From JAMQKA01 sp043951865 (GTDB lineage Bacteria > Bacteroidota > Rhodothermia > Balneolales > Balneolaceae): a DNA stretch of 64,000 bases. The position numbers and the translations under genes were made by a program. The notes beneath the pieces are model-generated. The model made no database searches. It was not told where the DNA came from and saw only the letters and a list, made by a program, of their open reading frames with translations. Below are positions 1 to 10,000 of this stretch, piece by piece. The stretch covers positions 1 through 64,000 of the forward strand of contig NZ_JBINJF010000005.1 of the NCBI RefSeq assembly GCF_043951865.1, written 5' to 3'. Each line of letters opens with the position of its first letter. Position 1 is the stretch's first letter.

Positions 1-443
1 GGATGGAACGTGGATTCGACCCCCCGGGCGGCGGCCCGGCGCGCCACGCTGTTGAGGTTGGCCACCAGGTTCTTTCGCCGGGCGGCGACATCGTGGCGGC
101 CCGCCGGCTCGTGGACCAGGCACAGCAGGGCGCCCGGGAACTTCGAGGTTAATTCAATAATCTCGTCGGCTTTTTTTATTTCCTCCTCTGTTTCCTGCGG
201 GTGGTTCCACGGCAGGGTCAGAGCGATGGCGGCCAGCTCAATGCCGTGCTCCTCCAGGGTGGCGGCCAGCTTCTGCGGGTCGGCCAGCTCCCCCATCCAG
301 TAGGCGATCGGCTCGATCCCGTCAAACCCCGCCCGGGCCGTCACCTCGATCATATGGCCCAGTTCACCTTCGTGCGCCTCCCCGTTGCCATCCATAAACC
401 ACGTGTACACTTCCGCTCCAAATCGAAATGGTAGGTCTGTCAT
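1..443 (-). CDS. TIM-barrel sugar (phosphate) isomerase/epimerase, 3' part off the window edge
   Basis: The reading frame is open on the minus strand from an ATG at 443 to the window edge, giving about 147 residues. It starts MTDLPFRFGAEVYTWFMDG and continues with a glycine/alanine-rich stretch containing GFDGIEPIAYWMGE and an EEHGIELAAIALTLPW segment. This is the usual opening of xylose-isomerase-like (AP endonuclease 2 superfamily) sugar isomerases or epimerases, where the first beta strands carry FGAE, FDGIE and AAIAL. The metal-binding His/Glu/Asp residues would lie in the missing part, so the substrate cannot be read. It follows the sulfatase of locus A on the same strand after about 190 bp and may serve the same glycan. 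Other members of the fold, such as inosose dehydratase-like or hydroxypyruvate isomerase-like proteins, are possible. Confidence 0.75.
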   Translation of the reverse strand, partial: MTDLPFRFGAEVYTWFMDGNGEAHEGELGHMIEVTARAGFDGIEPIAYWMGELADPQKLAATLEEHGIELAAIALTLPWNHPQETEEEIKKADEIIELTSKFPGALLCLVHEPAGRHDVAARRKNLVANLNSVARRAAARGVESTFH

Positions 444-540
444 AATGTTAAAGTTTGGTTGAATTAAAAATAGTTTTACTCAGTTTCACTAATGATCTCT
501 TCGTAAAAAGGTTTATTTATCGATATCTGTTAACTCATTA

Positions 541-620
541 TATGTCATGAGATATGTCATGAGCTGTTAATTAAAGCTTAAAATATGCCCGGGAGCTGTT
601 CCTGAACAAAAAGCCGGGCA
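541..620. repeat. 12-bp tandem duplication and weak stem-loop between sulfatase and isomerase
   Basis: The segment TATGTCATGAG occurs twice in direct tandem at 541-563. It is followed by an inverted repeat TGCCCGG (586-592) / CCGGGCA (614-620). On the minus strand the stem is followed by ATTTTAAGC, a weak U-rich tail, so it could be a leaky terminator after the sulfatase. The tandem copy could also be an operator for the downstream isomerase. Neither role is proven. Confidence 0.35.
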
Positions 621-637
621 GTTCAACGTTTAAAAAA

Positions 638-2137
638 TCAGAACCACTCAGGATAAAATTTGGAAAGGACAAGGTTATCCCCTGTCTCCTCCTGCAGTTC
701 TGAAAGCTGCTTCATGAGCCGTTTAATAATTGGCGTTGAATCTTCCTGCCCAGCCAAATCCTCTGTTTCATATGGATCCTCTTCCAGATTATATAATCGG
801 ACCTTCGGAATATCGGGATACAAAATAAGCTTGTGAGGCCATTCAATGACGGATCGCTGCTTGTCCAGGTAAGCCCCGTATATCGCCGGATGAAGCTCCG
901 TTTCTTCACCACGAATAAGTGGTAACAGAGATCGAAACTGATAGGAGTGGGGCACCGCGCCACCGGCCAGCTCAATCGTCGTGGGAACGGCATCCTGCAG
1001 GTATATAGATGCATCGAATACCTCTCCCGCGGGAAGACCCGGTCCCTTTATAATAAAAGGAACTTTCAGGGAATGCTCATACATATTCTGCTTTCCCATA
1101 AATCCATGCTGTCCTGCTGCAAGGCCGTGGTCCGAGGTAAACACGAAAATCGTTTGTTCCAACTCACCTCTCTTCTCCAGTTGGTCCAGAATATACCCGA
1201 TCTGTTCATCCATATGTGAAATAATCGCGTAGTACTCCTGCCGGTGTACGCTGACGGCGTATTCGGTACGGGGAAACGGAGCCAGGCGTTCATCACGAAG
1301 GTATGGACTCGACTCTATCAATTCCCGTGGTGTTCCTGGAGGATGCGGGCGATTCCGTTCATTGACGCGTCCGGCTCCAATCGGATTTTTAAAAGGGTAT
1401 TCCGGAAGATAGTTTTCAGGGATTTCCAATTCATCCGGATTGTAGGATTCAACAAATTTTTTGGGCGACTGCCGGGGATCATGCGGGGCGTTAAAGGCCA
1501 GGTACATGAAGAACGGCTTGTTGCGTTCTGAGGCGTCGTCGATAAAATTAATGGCATCATCGGCCAGTACCTCCGACCAGTGTTTGCCTCCCTCCCAGAA
1601 TCCACCGAATGTTGTGTCATAAGGACTCCAGGGATCTTCTTCCCCCTCATGAGGACGGTCGTACCCGGCCTCGGTCTGATCCGGCATTCCCGGACGAACG
1701 TGGACCACATGGTCAAACAGATCCCCGGGATCAAGACCCGGGACGTGCCACTTCCCCGTAAAATAGGTCTCATAACCTGCCGCTTTCAGCCTTTGACTCC
1801 AAAAATCACCGGACTGGCGAATCTGCCGGTAATCTTCGCTACGCGCTTCTTCAGCGTTCCAAAGATATCGTCCGGTGTTGAGCATCGTGCGGCTGGGCAT
1901 GCAAACGGCCGGGGACCATGATCCCATATTGTAGGCGCGGGTGAACCTGATGCCCTCTTTCGCCAGTGCATCAATATGAGGGGTTCGAACCTCGCTGTTT
2001 CCATAGGCGCCGACGTCATGATAGCTGAGATCATCCGCAAATATGAATACAATATTAGGCTGCTGTGCCTTCCCAACTTGTGTTAAGAGCAGCAGGCACA
2101 GCGCCATTACTATGTTAATGCCCCATGATCTCAACAT
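638..2137 (-). CDS. Type I (formylglycine) sulfatase, exported
   Basis: This predicted periplasmic sulfatase has 499 residues from the ATG at 2137. A TTG five codons upstream is less likely, because the ATG places the signal peptide (MLRSWGINIVMALCLLLL...GKAQ) at the true N-terminus. The metal-binding Asp pair in FADDLSYHD is at about residues 35-36. The active-site motif is CMPSRTMLNTGR with Cys at about residue 79, matching C-x-P-S-R for the cysteine converted to formylglycine. Later motifs GKWH and FTSDHG supply further metal and substrate ligands of the alkaline-phosphatase fold. AYNMGSWSPAVCMPSR resembles planctomycete- and Bacteroidota-type S1 sulfatases of unassigned substrate. It is the penultimate visible gene of the locus A run, downstream of the SGNH/cytochrome gene. 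The substrate is presumably a sulfated sugar freed from the glycan imported by SusCD A. Confidence 0.93.
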   Translation of the reverse strand: MLRSWGINIVMALCLLLLTQVGKAQQPNIVFIFADDLSYHDVGAYGNSEVRTPHIDALAKEGIRFTRAYNMGSWSPAVCMPSRTMLNTGRYLWNAEEARSEDYRQIRQSGDFWSQRLKAAGYETYFTGKWHVPGLDPGDLFDHVVHVRPGMPDQTEAGYDRPHEGEEDPWSPYDTTFGGFWEGGKHWSEVLADDAINFIDDASERNKPFFMYLAFNAPHDPRQSPKKFVESYNPDELEIPENYLPEYPFKNPIGAGRVNERNRPHPPGTPRELIESSPYLRDERLAPFPRTEYAVSVHRQEYYAIISHMDEQIGYILDQLEKRGELEQTIFVFTSDHGLAAGQHGFMGKQNMYEHSLKVPFIIKGPGLPAGEVFDASIYLQDAVPTTIELAGGAVPHSYQFRSLLPLIRGEETELHPAIYGAYLDKQRSVIEWPHKLILYPDIPKVRLYNLEEDPYETEDLAGQEDSTPIIKRLMKQLSELQEETGDNLVLSKFYPEWF

Positions 2138-2207
2138 ATCTTGTTCGCCCAATTAAAACCCATGAATTTATCTGGTCATTTCATATCAATTATATCTTGG
2201 CGCGGCA

Positions 2208-5200
2208 TCACTCCTCAAGAGGATGCTCGTTCAACAACTCCTCCGGGGTATAAAAACCCGATTTATCCTGAACGGAGGCCCGCACCTCTTTTACCTTTTC
2301 CGGGGAAACGGGCGCGGCCTCGTTCCCGAATGCATTCCTGACGTAGGTAAGCACGGCAGCGACCTCCTCGTCATTCAGCATGCCGCCAAAGGGTGTCATC
2401 GGGACCTGCCCGGGATATTCTTCGCCCAGCACCTCTATGGGACCCTGCAGTCCCTTCAACACCAGTTTTATCAGCCGCTCCTCGTCTCCAAGGACCCACT
2501 GCGTACCCGCGAGGGGCGGAAATCCGGAGGCAGCCAGCCCTTTGCCGTTGGGCTGGTGGCAGGTCTCGCAGCTGCCATCGCGGCTATAGATCTTCTCGCC
2601 CAACTCATACAGCTCCCGGTCGGCCCCTTCCAAGTCAGTCTGGGCCATCTCCTCACCTTGTTCGGCCGGGATGTAGGATTCGCCCTGGATATGGGCCATC
2701 GCCGCATTAAAGGTGGGGGCGATCCAGCGGTCGAGCGGTTTCTTGCTGGCTTCGGCCAGGATCGGCAGCCCTTCCTCTTCGTCCAGCCATGAGGCGGCCA
2801 CAATCGCTTCCAGACGTACCCGCCCGTGATCATCGCCTGCGGCCTGCATCAGCAGTTCTTGCTGATCCTCAACCTGATGCCCAGAGTAGCGCAGTACGCG
2901 TACCGCTGCTGCGCGCACCCGATGGTCACTGGATTCCATCAGCTCCCGAAGCAGCGTTTCATCTACGTCGTTGAGTCCCCATGTGACCCACAGTGCCTCC
3001 AGCAGGTGATGCTCGTATTGCGGATCTTCCTGGTCCAGGTCCGCAGTCCATTCTGTAATATGCGAACGGACCTCGGCAGCGTCCCGGCCACGCAGTTCGC
3101 GGCGGGTGCGATAGCGCGTCCGGTACTCGGGCAGCTTGAGATTATCGAGCAGCTGTTCAATAGATGCACCGGCGATCTCGGCCGGTTCCACCAGCGGTCG
3201 TGATGGATAGGTGATGCGATAGATCCGCCCGTGCTTGTGGTCGCGCAGCGGGTCACGCGCATTATGCTGCATATGCCCGACCAACACGTTGTGCCAGTCG
3301 ACCAGGTAGAGCGAACCGTCCGGGGCAAATTCCATATCCACCGGCCGAAAATTCCCGTCGGATGACTTTACCAGATCCAGGCGGTGCCGGGTGGTGTACC
3401 CGGTTCCGTCTTCCATCACCTGGTGCTGCTTGGTTCCCAGGAAACCGATGGTATTGTTGATCAGCATGTCGCCCTGAACCTCTTCGGGGAAGTGGCGGCT
3501 GGAGACAAATTCCAGGCCGGAGGTGGGCCGGACCATGTGATCCTGCTCGATCAGTTGCTCCGATTTGGGAGAAAACTCACCGTACAACGGTTTAATGCTA
3601 CCGGGCATCATCCAGCGTACGTTCGGGCTGGAAGTCTCGGCAAAAAAGTTTTGTCCCCACCGGTCAAAGGCGATACCCCAGGGATTGGGAATCGAAAGCT
3701 GGGCGGTACGTTCCAGGTGGCGGCGTTGCGGGTTATAGCGGTAAAATCCGCCGTTGGTCCCCCGGACCGTTCCATACGAGGTCTCCACATTGGTCCGCAG
3801 GAAGACCCCTTCTCCCATATAGACTGCCCCGGAGGGATCGGCCGTATAGGCACTGTGGGCATGGTGAGTGTCGTGATCATCAAAACCGCTCAAGACGATC
3901 TCCACGCTGTCAGCCTGGCTGTCTCCGTCGGTGTCAAAATACTGTTTCAGGTTTGTTCCCTGAGAGACCAGCACGCCATCAGAGGTTATTTCAAAACCAA
4001 CCGGCAGGTGCAGGCTGTCGGCAAAGGTAGTCTGTTTATCGGCACGTCCATCCCCATCCGTATCTTCAAGAATAAGCAGCTTATCGTTTGGCTTACCATC
4101 ACCTGGTTTCCAATGCGGGTAGCTGGGCATAACCGCCACCCACAGCCGCCCCCGGTTGTCAAAGGAGAGCTGCACCGGGTTGGCCAGGTCAGCAAACTGC
4201 TCCTCGGAGGCAAACAGCTCAATTTCATATCCGGGGGCCATATCGAAGGTTTCTAGCGCCTCTTCCCCGTAAAGGTACCGGGTATCACCGGGTCCGTCCG
4301 GCTCATCTTCATAGTTGGTTTCTACCTCGGGGAGCTCCAGGGTATGGGCATCCGCGGCCGCCAGATCCGTCGTTTCTCCCCGAACTGCCTTCCAAATAGC
4401 CGTGTCCCGAATAGCGGTCATCTGGCGAATCTTCTCAATTTCGTAGGGATAATTGTCGGGTCCGAACGGCTTGTAACGCCGCCCGTATGCGTGGACCCCG
4501 TTGGGAATCTTGTAGTCGTTGTGCCAGGTCCAGTTTTTTTCCATCACCGCGTCATGGACCAACTCCTTGTGTTCTTCGGCCCTGGGCTCGACTTCGCCAA
4601 AGACCCGGTCGGCCAGCAGTTTTGAAAACCGCTTGTACCCCTCACCGGAGAGTTGGAACCCGTCGATCGTCAGGGGCTTTTCACTCTGTTCAAACCAGGC
4701 TTTCGTTGGCGTAAACGCATCTACAAAGTGCACATCGTCATACGCGGCGGTGACCTCTTCCATCGCTTCGGTGTACATCTGCAGGTTTGCGTTTTCCTGC
4801 TCCCCGTCGGGCAGGTCTTTACGGTCGGAAAGGTCTTCAAAGGCGATGGGAGAGACAATGGCCAGTTTGGGGGGCGTTTGCCCATTATAGGTCTGGCTCA
4901 GGGTGTGCTCGATAAACGCCTCGAGCTCCGCCTTGTAGGTTTCCAGTCCCTCTTCGCCCCGGAAAGACTCATTGTACCCAAAAAAAGCGATGATGATATC
5001 GGCTTCCAGCTGGGTCAGCCACTCGTCAGGTGTCGGGAAGTGGCCGATACTGGGAGCCTGGAATGCCCGGGCACTGTCCGCAATAAACGACAGATCATCA
5101 ATAAACTGTTCGGCTCCCGGAAACGCCCACGGTGAATTTCGTGCCGCATGCGGCCTGAAAACGGGGGTATTTCCGGGATCCGACATATTCCGGATGTACA

Positions 5201-5405
5201 GCGTGCTGTCGGGATAGCGCAGATGCATCTCGGTTTCGAAATGACCGAAGTTTAACATACGCGAGCCGAGATTATTTCCCAGCAGGACAATATGGGAATC
5301 TTTATTTAAATCGACCCTGGGTTGATCCGAACAGCTGGCCAGAAATGTTGCCAGCCCGAGTGAAACTGCGAGCAAATGTATTATTCGCGATGAAAAATTA
5401 TTCAT
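2208..5405 (-). CDS. Lipoprotein: SGNH-like domain, PQQ-type beta-propeller, HEAT region and C-terminal cytochrome c
   Basis: The product has 1065 residues from the ATG at 5405; a GTG 20 codons upstream would precede the signal peptide. A lipobox, LATFLASC, ends the signal sequence. Residues about 30-260 form an SGNH/GDSL-like domain with block I reading LLGNNLGSR instead of GDS, block III FGYNES and a final DGFQLS where DxxH is usual. The nucleophile Ser and catalytic His therefore look absent. A beta-propeller dehydrogenase-like domain follows (ALETFDMAPGYEIELFA, then repeated DGRGRL/DGSLY strands), then a HEAT-rich segment, then a class I cytochrome c domain with CETCH at about 946 and a probable axial Met in VPMTPFGGM. 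This layout is the 'PVC-type heme-binding CxxCH' or membrane-bound dehydrogenase family. The inferred role is periplasmic oxidation of sugars or alcohols, passing electrons to the respiratory chain; the substrate is unknown. Confidence 0.85.
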   Translation of the reverse strand: MNNFSSRIIHLLAVSLGLATFLASCSDQPRVDLNKDSHIVLLGNNLGSRMLNFGHFETEMHLRYPDSTLYIRNMSDPGNTPVFRPHAARNSPWAFPGAEQFIDDLSFIADSARAFQAPSIGHFPTPDEWLTQLEADIIIAFFGYNESFRGEEGLETYKAELEAFIEHTLSQTYNGQTPPKLAIVSPIAFEDLSDRKDLPDGEQENANLQMYTEAMEEVTAAYDDVHFVDAFTPTKAWFEQSEKPLTIDGFQLSGEGYKRFSKLLADRVFGEVEPRAEEHKELVHDAVMEKNWTWHNDYKIPNGVHAYGRRYKPFGPDNYPYEIEKIRQMTAIRDTAIWKAVRGETTDLAAADAHTLELPEVETNYEDEPDGPGDTRYLYGEEALETFDMAPGYEIELFASEEQFADLANPVQLSFDNRGRLWVAVMPSYPHWKPGDGKPNDKLLILEDTDGDGRADKQTTFADSLHLPVGFEITSDGVLVSQGTNLKQYFDTDGDSQADSVEIVLSGFDDHDTHHAHSAYTADPSGAVYMGEGVFLRTNVETSYGTVRGTNGGFYRYNPQRRHLERTAQLSIPNPWGIAFDRWGQNFFAETSSPNVRWMMPGSIKPLYGEFSPKSEQLIEQDHMVRPTSGLEFVSSRHFPEEVQGDMLINNTIGFLGTKQHQVMEDGTGYTTRHRLDLVKSSDGNFRPVDMEFAPDGSLYLVDWHNVLVGHMQHNARDPLRDHKHGRIYRITYPSRPLVEPAEIAGASIEQLLDNLKLPEYRTRYRTRRELRGRDAAEVRSHITEWTADLDQEDPQYEHHLLEALWVTWGLNDVDETLLRELMESSDHRVRAAAVRVLRYSGHQVEDQQELLMQAAGDDHGRVRLEAIVAASWLDEEEGLPILAEASKKPLDRWIAPTFNAAMAHIQGESYIPAEQGEEMAQTDLEGADRELYELGEKIYSRDGSCETCHQPNGKGLAASGFPPLAGTQWVLGDEERLIKLVLKGLQGPIEVLGEEYPGQVPMTPFGGMLNDEEVAAVLTYVRNAFGNEAAPVSPEKVKEVRASVQDKSGFYTPEELLNEHPLEE

Positions 5406-5541
5406 AAAACGAACCTTTCGATAGTATTGATGGCTTTTAGTGATAGAATGAAAGATGGAGCCCACATTAAAGCAGACCCCATCCTGACATTCCTCATGTA
5501 TTATAGTAGGTTATTATGATAAAGCCCAGAATTTTATCCCA

Positions 5542-7053
5542 TTAATAACCGGGGTTTTGAGTGAGGTTCTCGTTGTTGCGTCGTTCGGGGGCCGGTATCG
5601 GAAACAGCAGCTCCCGCTCCGAAAGCGTCGGGCCATAAACAAAAGTATGTCCGACATAATCCTCGAATTTTTCTCCATTTCCCAGGTTATAGGCCTTGCG
5701 CAGGCGAACCATGTCGAACCATGCTTTATTTTCGAAGCTGAGTTCGTGGAATTTCTCCTCCCAGACCTCTTCCCTGAATTCCTCCTGGGAAAGCCCGGAA
5801 AGATCCGGGATATCGGCCCGGTCCCGAATGGCGTTCACCGCATCGTAGGCGTCCTGTGTAGGTCCGCCGTTGACCTCGTTTTCTGCTTCCGCAAAAATAA
5901 GCAATACTTCCGCGTAGCGAAACAGCGGCCAGTTCATCCCGGAGACGGCAGTCTCAACATTAGCCTCCTCGTCAAAGAATTTCCAGAGATACCAACCGCC
6001 CAGGTTCTTGGTCACACTGCGGTCGGATGCCGGTGAAAACTCACTATAGTAGAACCCTTTTTCTTCGGCTCGCTTGTCACCGGATTCGTATGACTCCACA
6101 AACTCTTCCTGTGCAAAGATACCCCCTGTCTCAGCAGAGAACACCGATATATCCTGGTTGTAGGGAAGGGTTACATACTGCAGACCGTTGTGATCAACAA
6201 TATCGGCATCGAACTGCACCATAAAAATGTGCTCTCCCGTATTTTCCAGGCTCTCCTGTTTGAGTTCTTCATAGGTATCAAACAGGCGGTATTCGCCGGA
6301 ATCGATAACCTCTTTTGCTTTGTCCCTGGCAAGCTGGTAATACTGGTCGCCCCCCTGTAACGGGTAACCCGCCATCGTCAGGTAGACGCTGGACAGCAGG
6401 GTTTTAACGGCTCCCATTGTAGCTCTTCCGGTTTCATTATTAAAAGGCAACCCGGAGTTAGACTCCACCCAGGTTAAATCACTGACTATTGCGTCGTACA
6501 CGTCAGCAACCGGGGCCCGTTCCGGAGCCAGGTTTTCCGAATCTAAACCGACAGGCTCCAGAATAAGGGGGACATCCCCGAAAATCCTGACAAGATTATA
6601 ATAGTAGTACGCACGCAGGAATCGTGCCTCTCCCAGCAACCTGTTTTCCGTGGCTTCATCCAGCTGCTCAATATTGGGAATATTGGCCAGGGCCTCGTTG
6701 GCATTGGCGATACCCCGATAATGGCTGTTCCAGTAGGTTTGGCCATAACCGTTATCGGCACTGTTGTCCAGGGCCCGGATATCAAGGCTATTCGTCGCCT
6801 GGCCGAGTTCCGTGTTTGCCAACCCGGTTTGAAACTCCGTCATAAGCCAGGGAGCGCCCCCGAACCCTCCTCCTCTGACTGCTCTCAAGTCTTCATAAAT
6901 AGCATTGACTGCAGCTTCAGCGTGGGCCGGTTCGGTATAATAGTTGTTTTTTGTAAAGCTTGTAGGATCCGAATGCGACAAGAAGCTGTCACAGCCAGAA
7001 GCTACAAGTGCAATAAAACTACCAAGTATTAAATATGAAGTTAACTTTCTCAT
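5542..7053 (-). CDS. SusD/RagB-family glycan-binding lipoprotein (locus A)
   Basis: This 503-residue surface lipoprotein has a signal peptide ending in a lipobox (ALVASGCDS) and typical SusD features. These are an early FTKNNYYTEPAHAEAAVNAIYEDL segment (a TPR-like helical start), the central LLGEARFLRAYYYYNLVRIFGDVPL motif and the C-terminal FENKAWFDMVRLRK and LFPIPAPERRNN...NPGY blocks. SusD proteins cap the SusC barrel and deliver oligosaccharides. It lies 43 bp downstream of SusC A on the same strand, so the two are surely co-transcribed. The sequence is intact and of normal length for the family. Ligand specificity cannot be read, but two or more downstream genes, a sulfatase among them, suggest a sulfated glycan. 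Confidence 0.96.
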   Translation of the reverse strand: MRKLTSYLILGSFIALVASGCDSFLSHSDPTSFTKNNYYTEPAHAEAAVNAIYEDLRAVRGGGFGGAPWLMTEFQTGLANTELGQATNSLDIRALDNSADNGYGQTYWNSHYRGIANANEALANIPNIEQLDEATENRLLGEARFLRAYYYYNLVRIFGDVPLILEPVGLDSENLAPERAPVADVYDAIVSDLTWVESNSGLPFNNETGRATMGAVKTLLSSVYLTMAGYPLQGGDQYYQLARDKAKEVIDSGEYRLFDTYEELKQESLENTGEHIFMVQFDADIVDHNGLQYVTLPYNQDISVFSAETGGIFAQEEFVESYESGDKRAEEKGFYYSEFSPASDRSVTKNLGGWYLWKFFDEEANVETAVSGMNWPLFRYAEVLLIFAEAENEVNGGPTQDAYDAVNAIRDRADIPDLSGLSQEEFREEVWEEKFHELSFENKAWFDMVRLRKAYNLGNGEKFEDYVGHTFVYGPTLSERELLFPIPAPERRNNENLTQNPGY

Positions 7054-7095
7054 AGGTATGGAAATAAAATTTTATAGTTAAAAAGGCGCATCATT

Positions 7096-10000
7096 TTATA
7101 ATCCAAGGTTGACACCCAAAATAAATGTTCTGGATTTTGGGTATTCAAAGTACTGTGCCCTACCTCTGGAAAATGGCGCACCTGAAGTCGATATTTCAGG
7201 ATCATATCCCCGGAATTCCGTAATAGTGAACAGATTCTGCGCGGTGGCATAAACCCTCAGATTACGTATGCTCAGGGGACTCAAAATGTCCTGGGGAAGA
7301 TTGTATGACAACGTAAAGTTTCTGCCCCGGATGAACGAACCGTCTTGCATCCTGTGGGTGTCGTTGTCGGTATCATACCCCGCCTGTGTAGGCCGCAACT
7401 GTGCAATCGGGGTGTCCTGGTTATCCGGCGTCCAGGCGTTCAGTACGGAGCCCAGGCTGTTGGCGATTCCCACCCGGTCTTCCGTTGAGTGCACTGCTTC
7501 CCACATAATATCGTTACCATACATGAATTGGATATCAGCGGAGAACTCAAAGTTTTTGTATGTAAAGGTGTTGATAAGGCTTCCGTACCCATCGGGCACA
7601 CCGTTTCCGATCGGAACACGGTCGTCCTGGTTGATAGCCCCGTCGTTGTTTACATCTTTATATTTCACATCTCCCGGAAGGCGATTATACTGGGCTGCTT
7701 CCTGAGCTTCATCGGTATTCCAGGTACCCAGGGAGATATAGCCCATAAATGTATTTACAGGCAACCCTTCGCGGATAATGCTTCCCGCACCGCCGCCGTG
7801 CACGCCGCCGCCGGTCTCGATATCGGATCCACCGTGAAGCTTGAGGACCTCGTTTTCATTAATTGAGATGTTGAAGTCCGTGCTCCAGGAAAAGTCGTTG
7901 CCCTGGACATTATACGTTGTTAATGCCAGCTCAATACCCCTGTTTTCCATGCTGCCTATGTTTTCAAACACGGTAGCATACCCACTTGTGCGGGGCAGAG
8001 GTCGTTCCAGAAGCATATCCTCCGATTTTCTGCGGTACACATCCGCTTCAACCGAGATCCTGTCATTAAAGAGTCCCAGTTCAATTCCCAGGTCAATCTG
8101 TTTGTTAACCTCCCATTTCAGGTCGGGATTGGCCAACCGCTGAACACCGACACCGATATTCCGGCTTCCGCCAAATATAGCGGTATAGGTTCCCAGGCCA
8201 GCCTCATACTGGTAGTTGGAAATTTCCGAATTCCCGGTCAACCCGTAGCTGGTTCGAATCTTCAGGTTGGATATCACCGAGTTGTTCCGCAGGAAATCCT
8301 CCTCGGATACTCTCCATCCCAGTGCAGCTGAAGGGAAAAATGCGTATCGATTGTTTGAACCGAACTTTGAGGATCCGTCCACACGACCCGTCACCGTAAA
8401 CAGGTACTTGTCGTTGTAGGTGTAGTTGATTCTGCTGAATACCGATGACATCGAGTATTCGCTGGTAGACGAATTGGGCGGGCGTGGATTGTCGGCTATG
8501 CCCAGGTTGTTGTATTCAAAATAATCATCGATAAAACCCCAGGCCTCAGCTGTGGAGCTGGAGCTGTGAGAAGTTTGAATCGACTGACCCAGCATGGCAT
8601 TGAGTGAATGCACTTCACCAAAGTCATTACTGTAGTTCAGGATGTTTTCAAATTGCCAATTGGCATTTTGCGATGGCGAAATACTTGCAATACCGTTTTG
8701 GTCGCGTGACAGGAATGGAAGCGTGCGACCAGAATACCGATCCTGTTCCTGGGTAATCACATTTGTACCCAGCATCGTTCTCAGCTCCAAGTTGTCGGTA
8801 AAGGTGATATTGGTATGGATGTTGGCAAGTATATTCTGGGTATTCAGCAGGTGAATACTCTCCTCGGATACTCTCCGCTGGTTGGGTCCACCTTCCATCC
8901 CGGGATAATCTTCATTACCGGCCCATGTTCCGTCCGGGTATTTAACCGGTACAATCGGAATGGACTCATACAACATTCGCATGGACCAGGGATGAAGCTC
9001 TTTTTGTGATTGGTTGCTGTACGTGAGGCTACCTCCCGCGCTCAACCATCCTGCAATTTCTGTTTCCACATTAAATCGACCGGAATAGCGCTCTAACCAG
9101 GAATCCTTCATCACACCCTGCTCATCGTCATACGACAAGTAGAGTCCGTAGGTGGTTCCCTCGTCTCCCCCGGCAACCGAAAGGTTATGCCTGTGGGTTA
9201 TCGCCTGTCGGAAGGCTTCATCCTGCCAGTCGGTATCATACAGCGGATTTCCACTTGAATCGAACAGGCGGGGATCGGTTCTCTTGTCCACCGGGTTGGT
9301 GTACTTGCCCGACGCAAAACCTGCGGGATCATATTTTTCCGCATTGGAGTAGGCGATCTCTTCAACCCTGAGAAACTCCTCGGCATTCAACACATCAATC
9401 TTTTTGGCTACCGTACCGGTACTGACAGATGCATCGTAATTCACACGCGGGCCTTCACGGGTTCCTTTTTTGGTCGTGATCAGAACGACACCATTGGCCC
9501 CCCGTGCCCCGTAAATTGCCGTAGCGGAAGCATCTTTGAGCACCTCAATGGACTCAATGCTGCTTGGAGGAATGGAATTGATTGCGTGTGTTCCACTCTG
9601 CATGCGTTCTACATTCAGCATCACTCCGTCAACAACATACAACGGGTCGTTCGTATTGCTTACTGAGCTGCTGCCGCGAATACGAATAGTGGGAGAACCA
9701 CCTGGTTCACCGGAATTCAGAGAGACATCAACCCCGGAAACGCGACCTGCCAATGCCTGAGAGACGTTGGTGGAGGGCCGCTCCTGGAGAACCTCCTCAT
9801 CTACCGTTCCCACGGAACCGGTCAAGTCGGATTTCTGCTGGGTACCATACCCCACGACCACGATATCCTCACCCATAATGGCTTCGCTGGTCATGCTTAC
9901 ATCAATGGTAGTACGACCATCGATCGGAACCTCCTGTATCTCAAATCCGATGAATGAGAACACCAACGTATCTTGGAGAGAAGGTACATTTAACGAATAG

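Noticed and set aside
3384..4256. 290-codon plus-strand open frame opposite the SGNH/cytochrome gene
   Set aside because: It is antisense to a well-supported gene, has no recognisable domain and its composition mirrors the reverse of the real reading frame.
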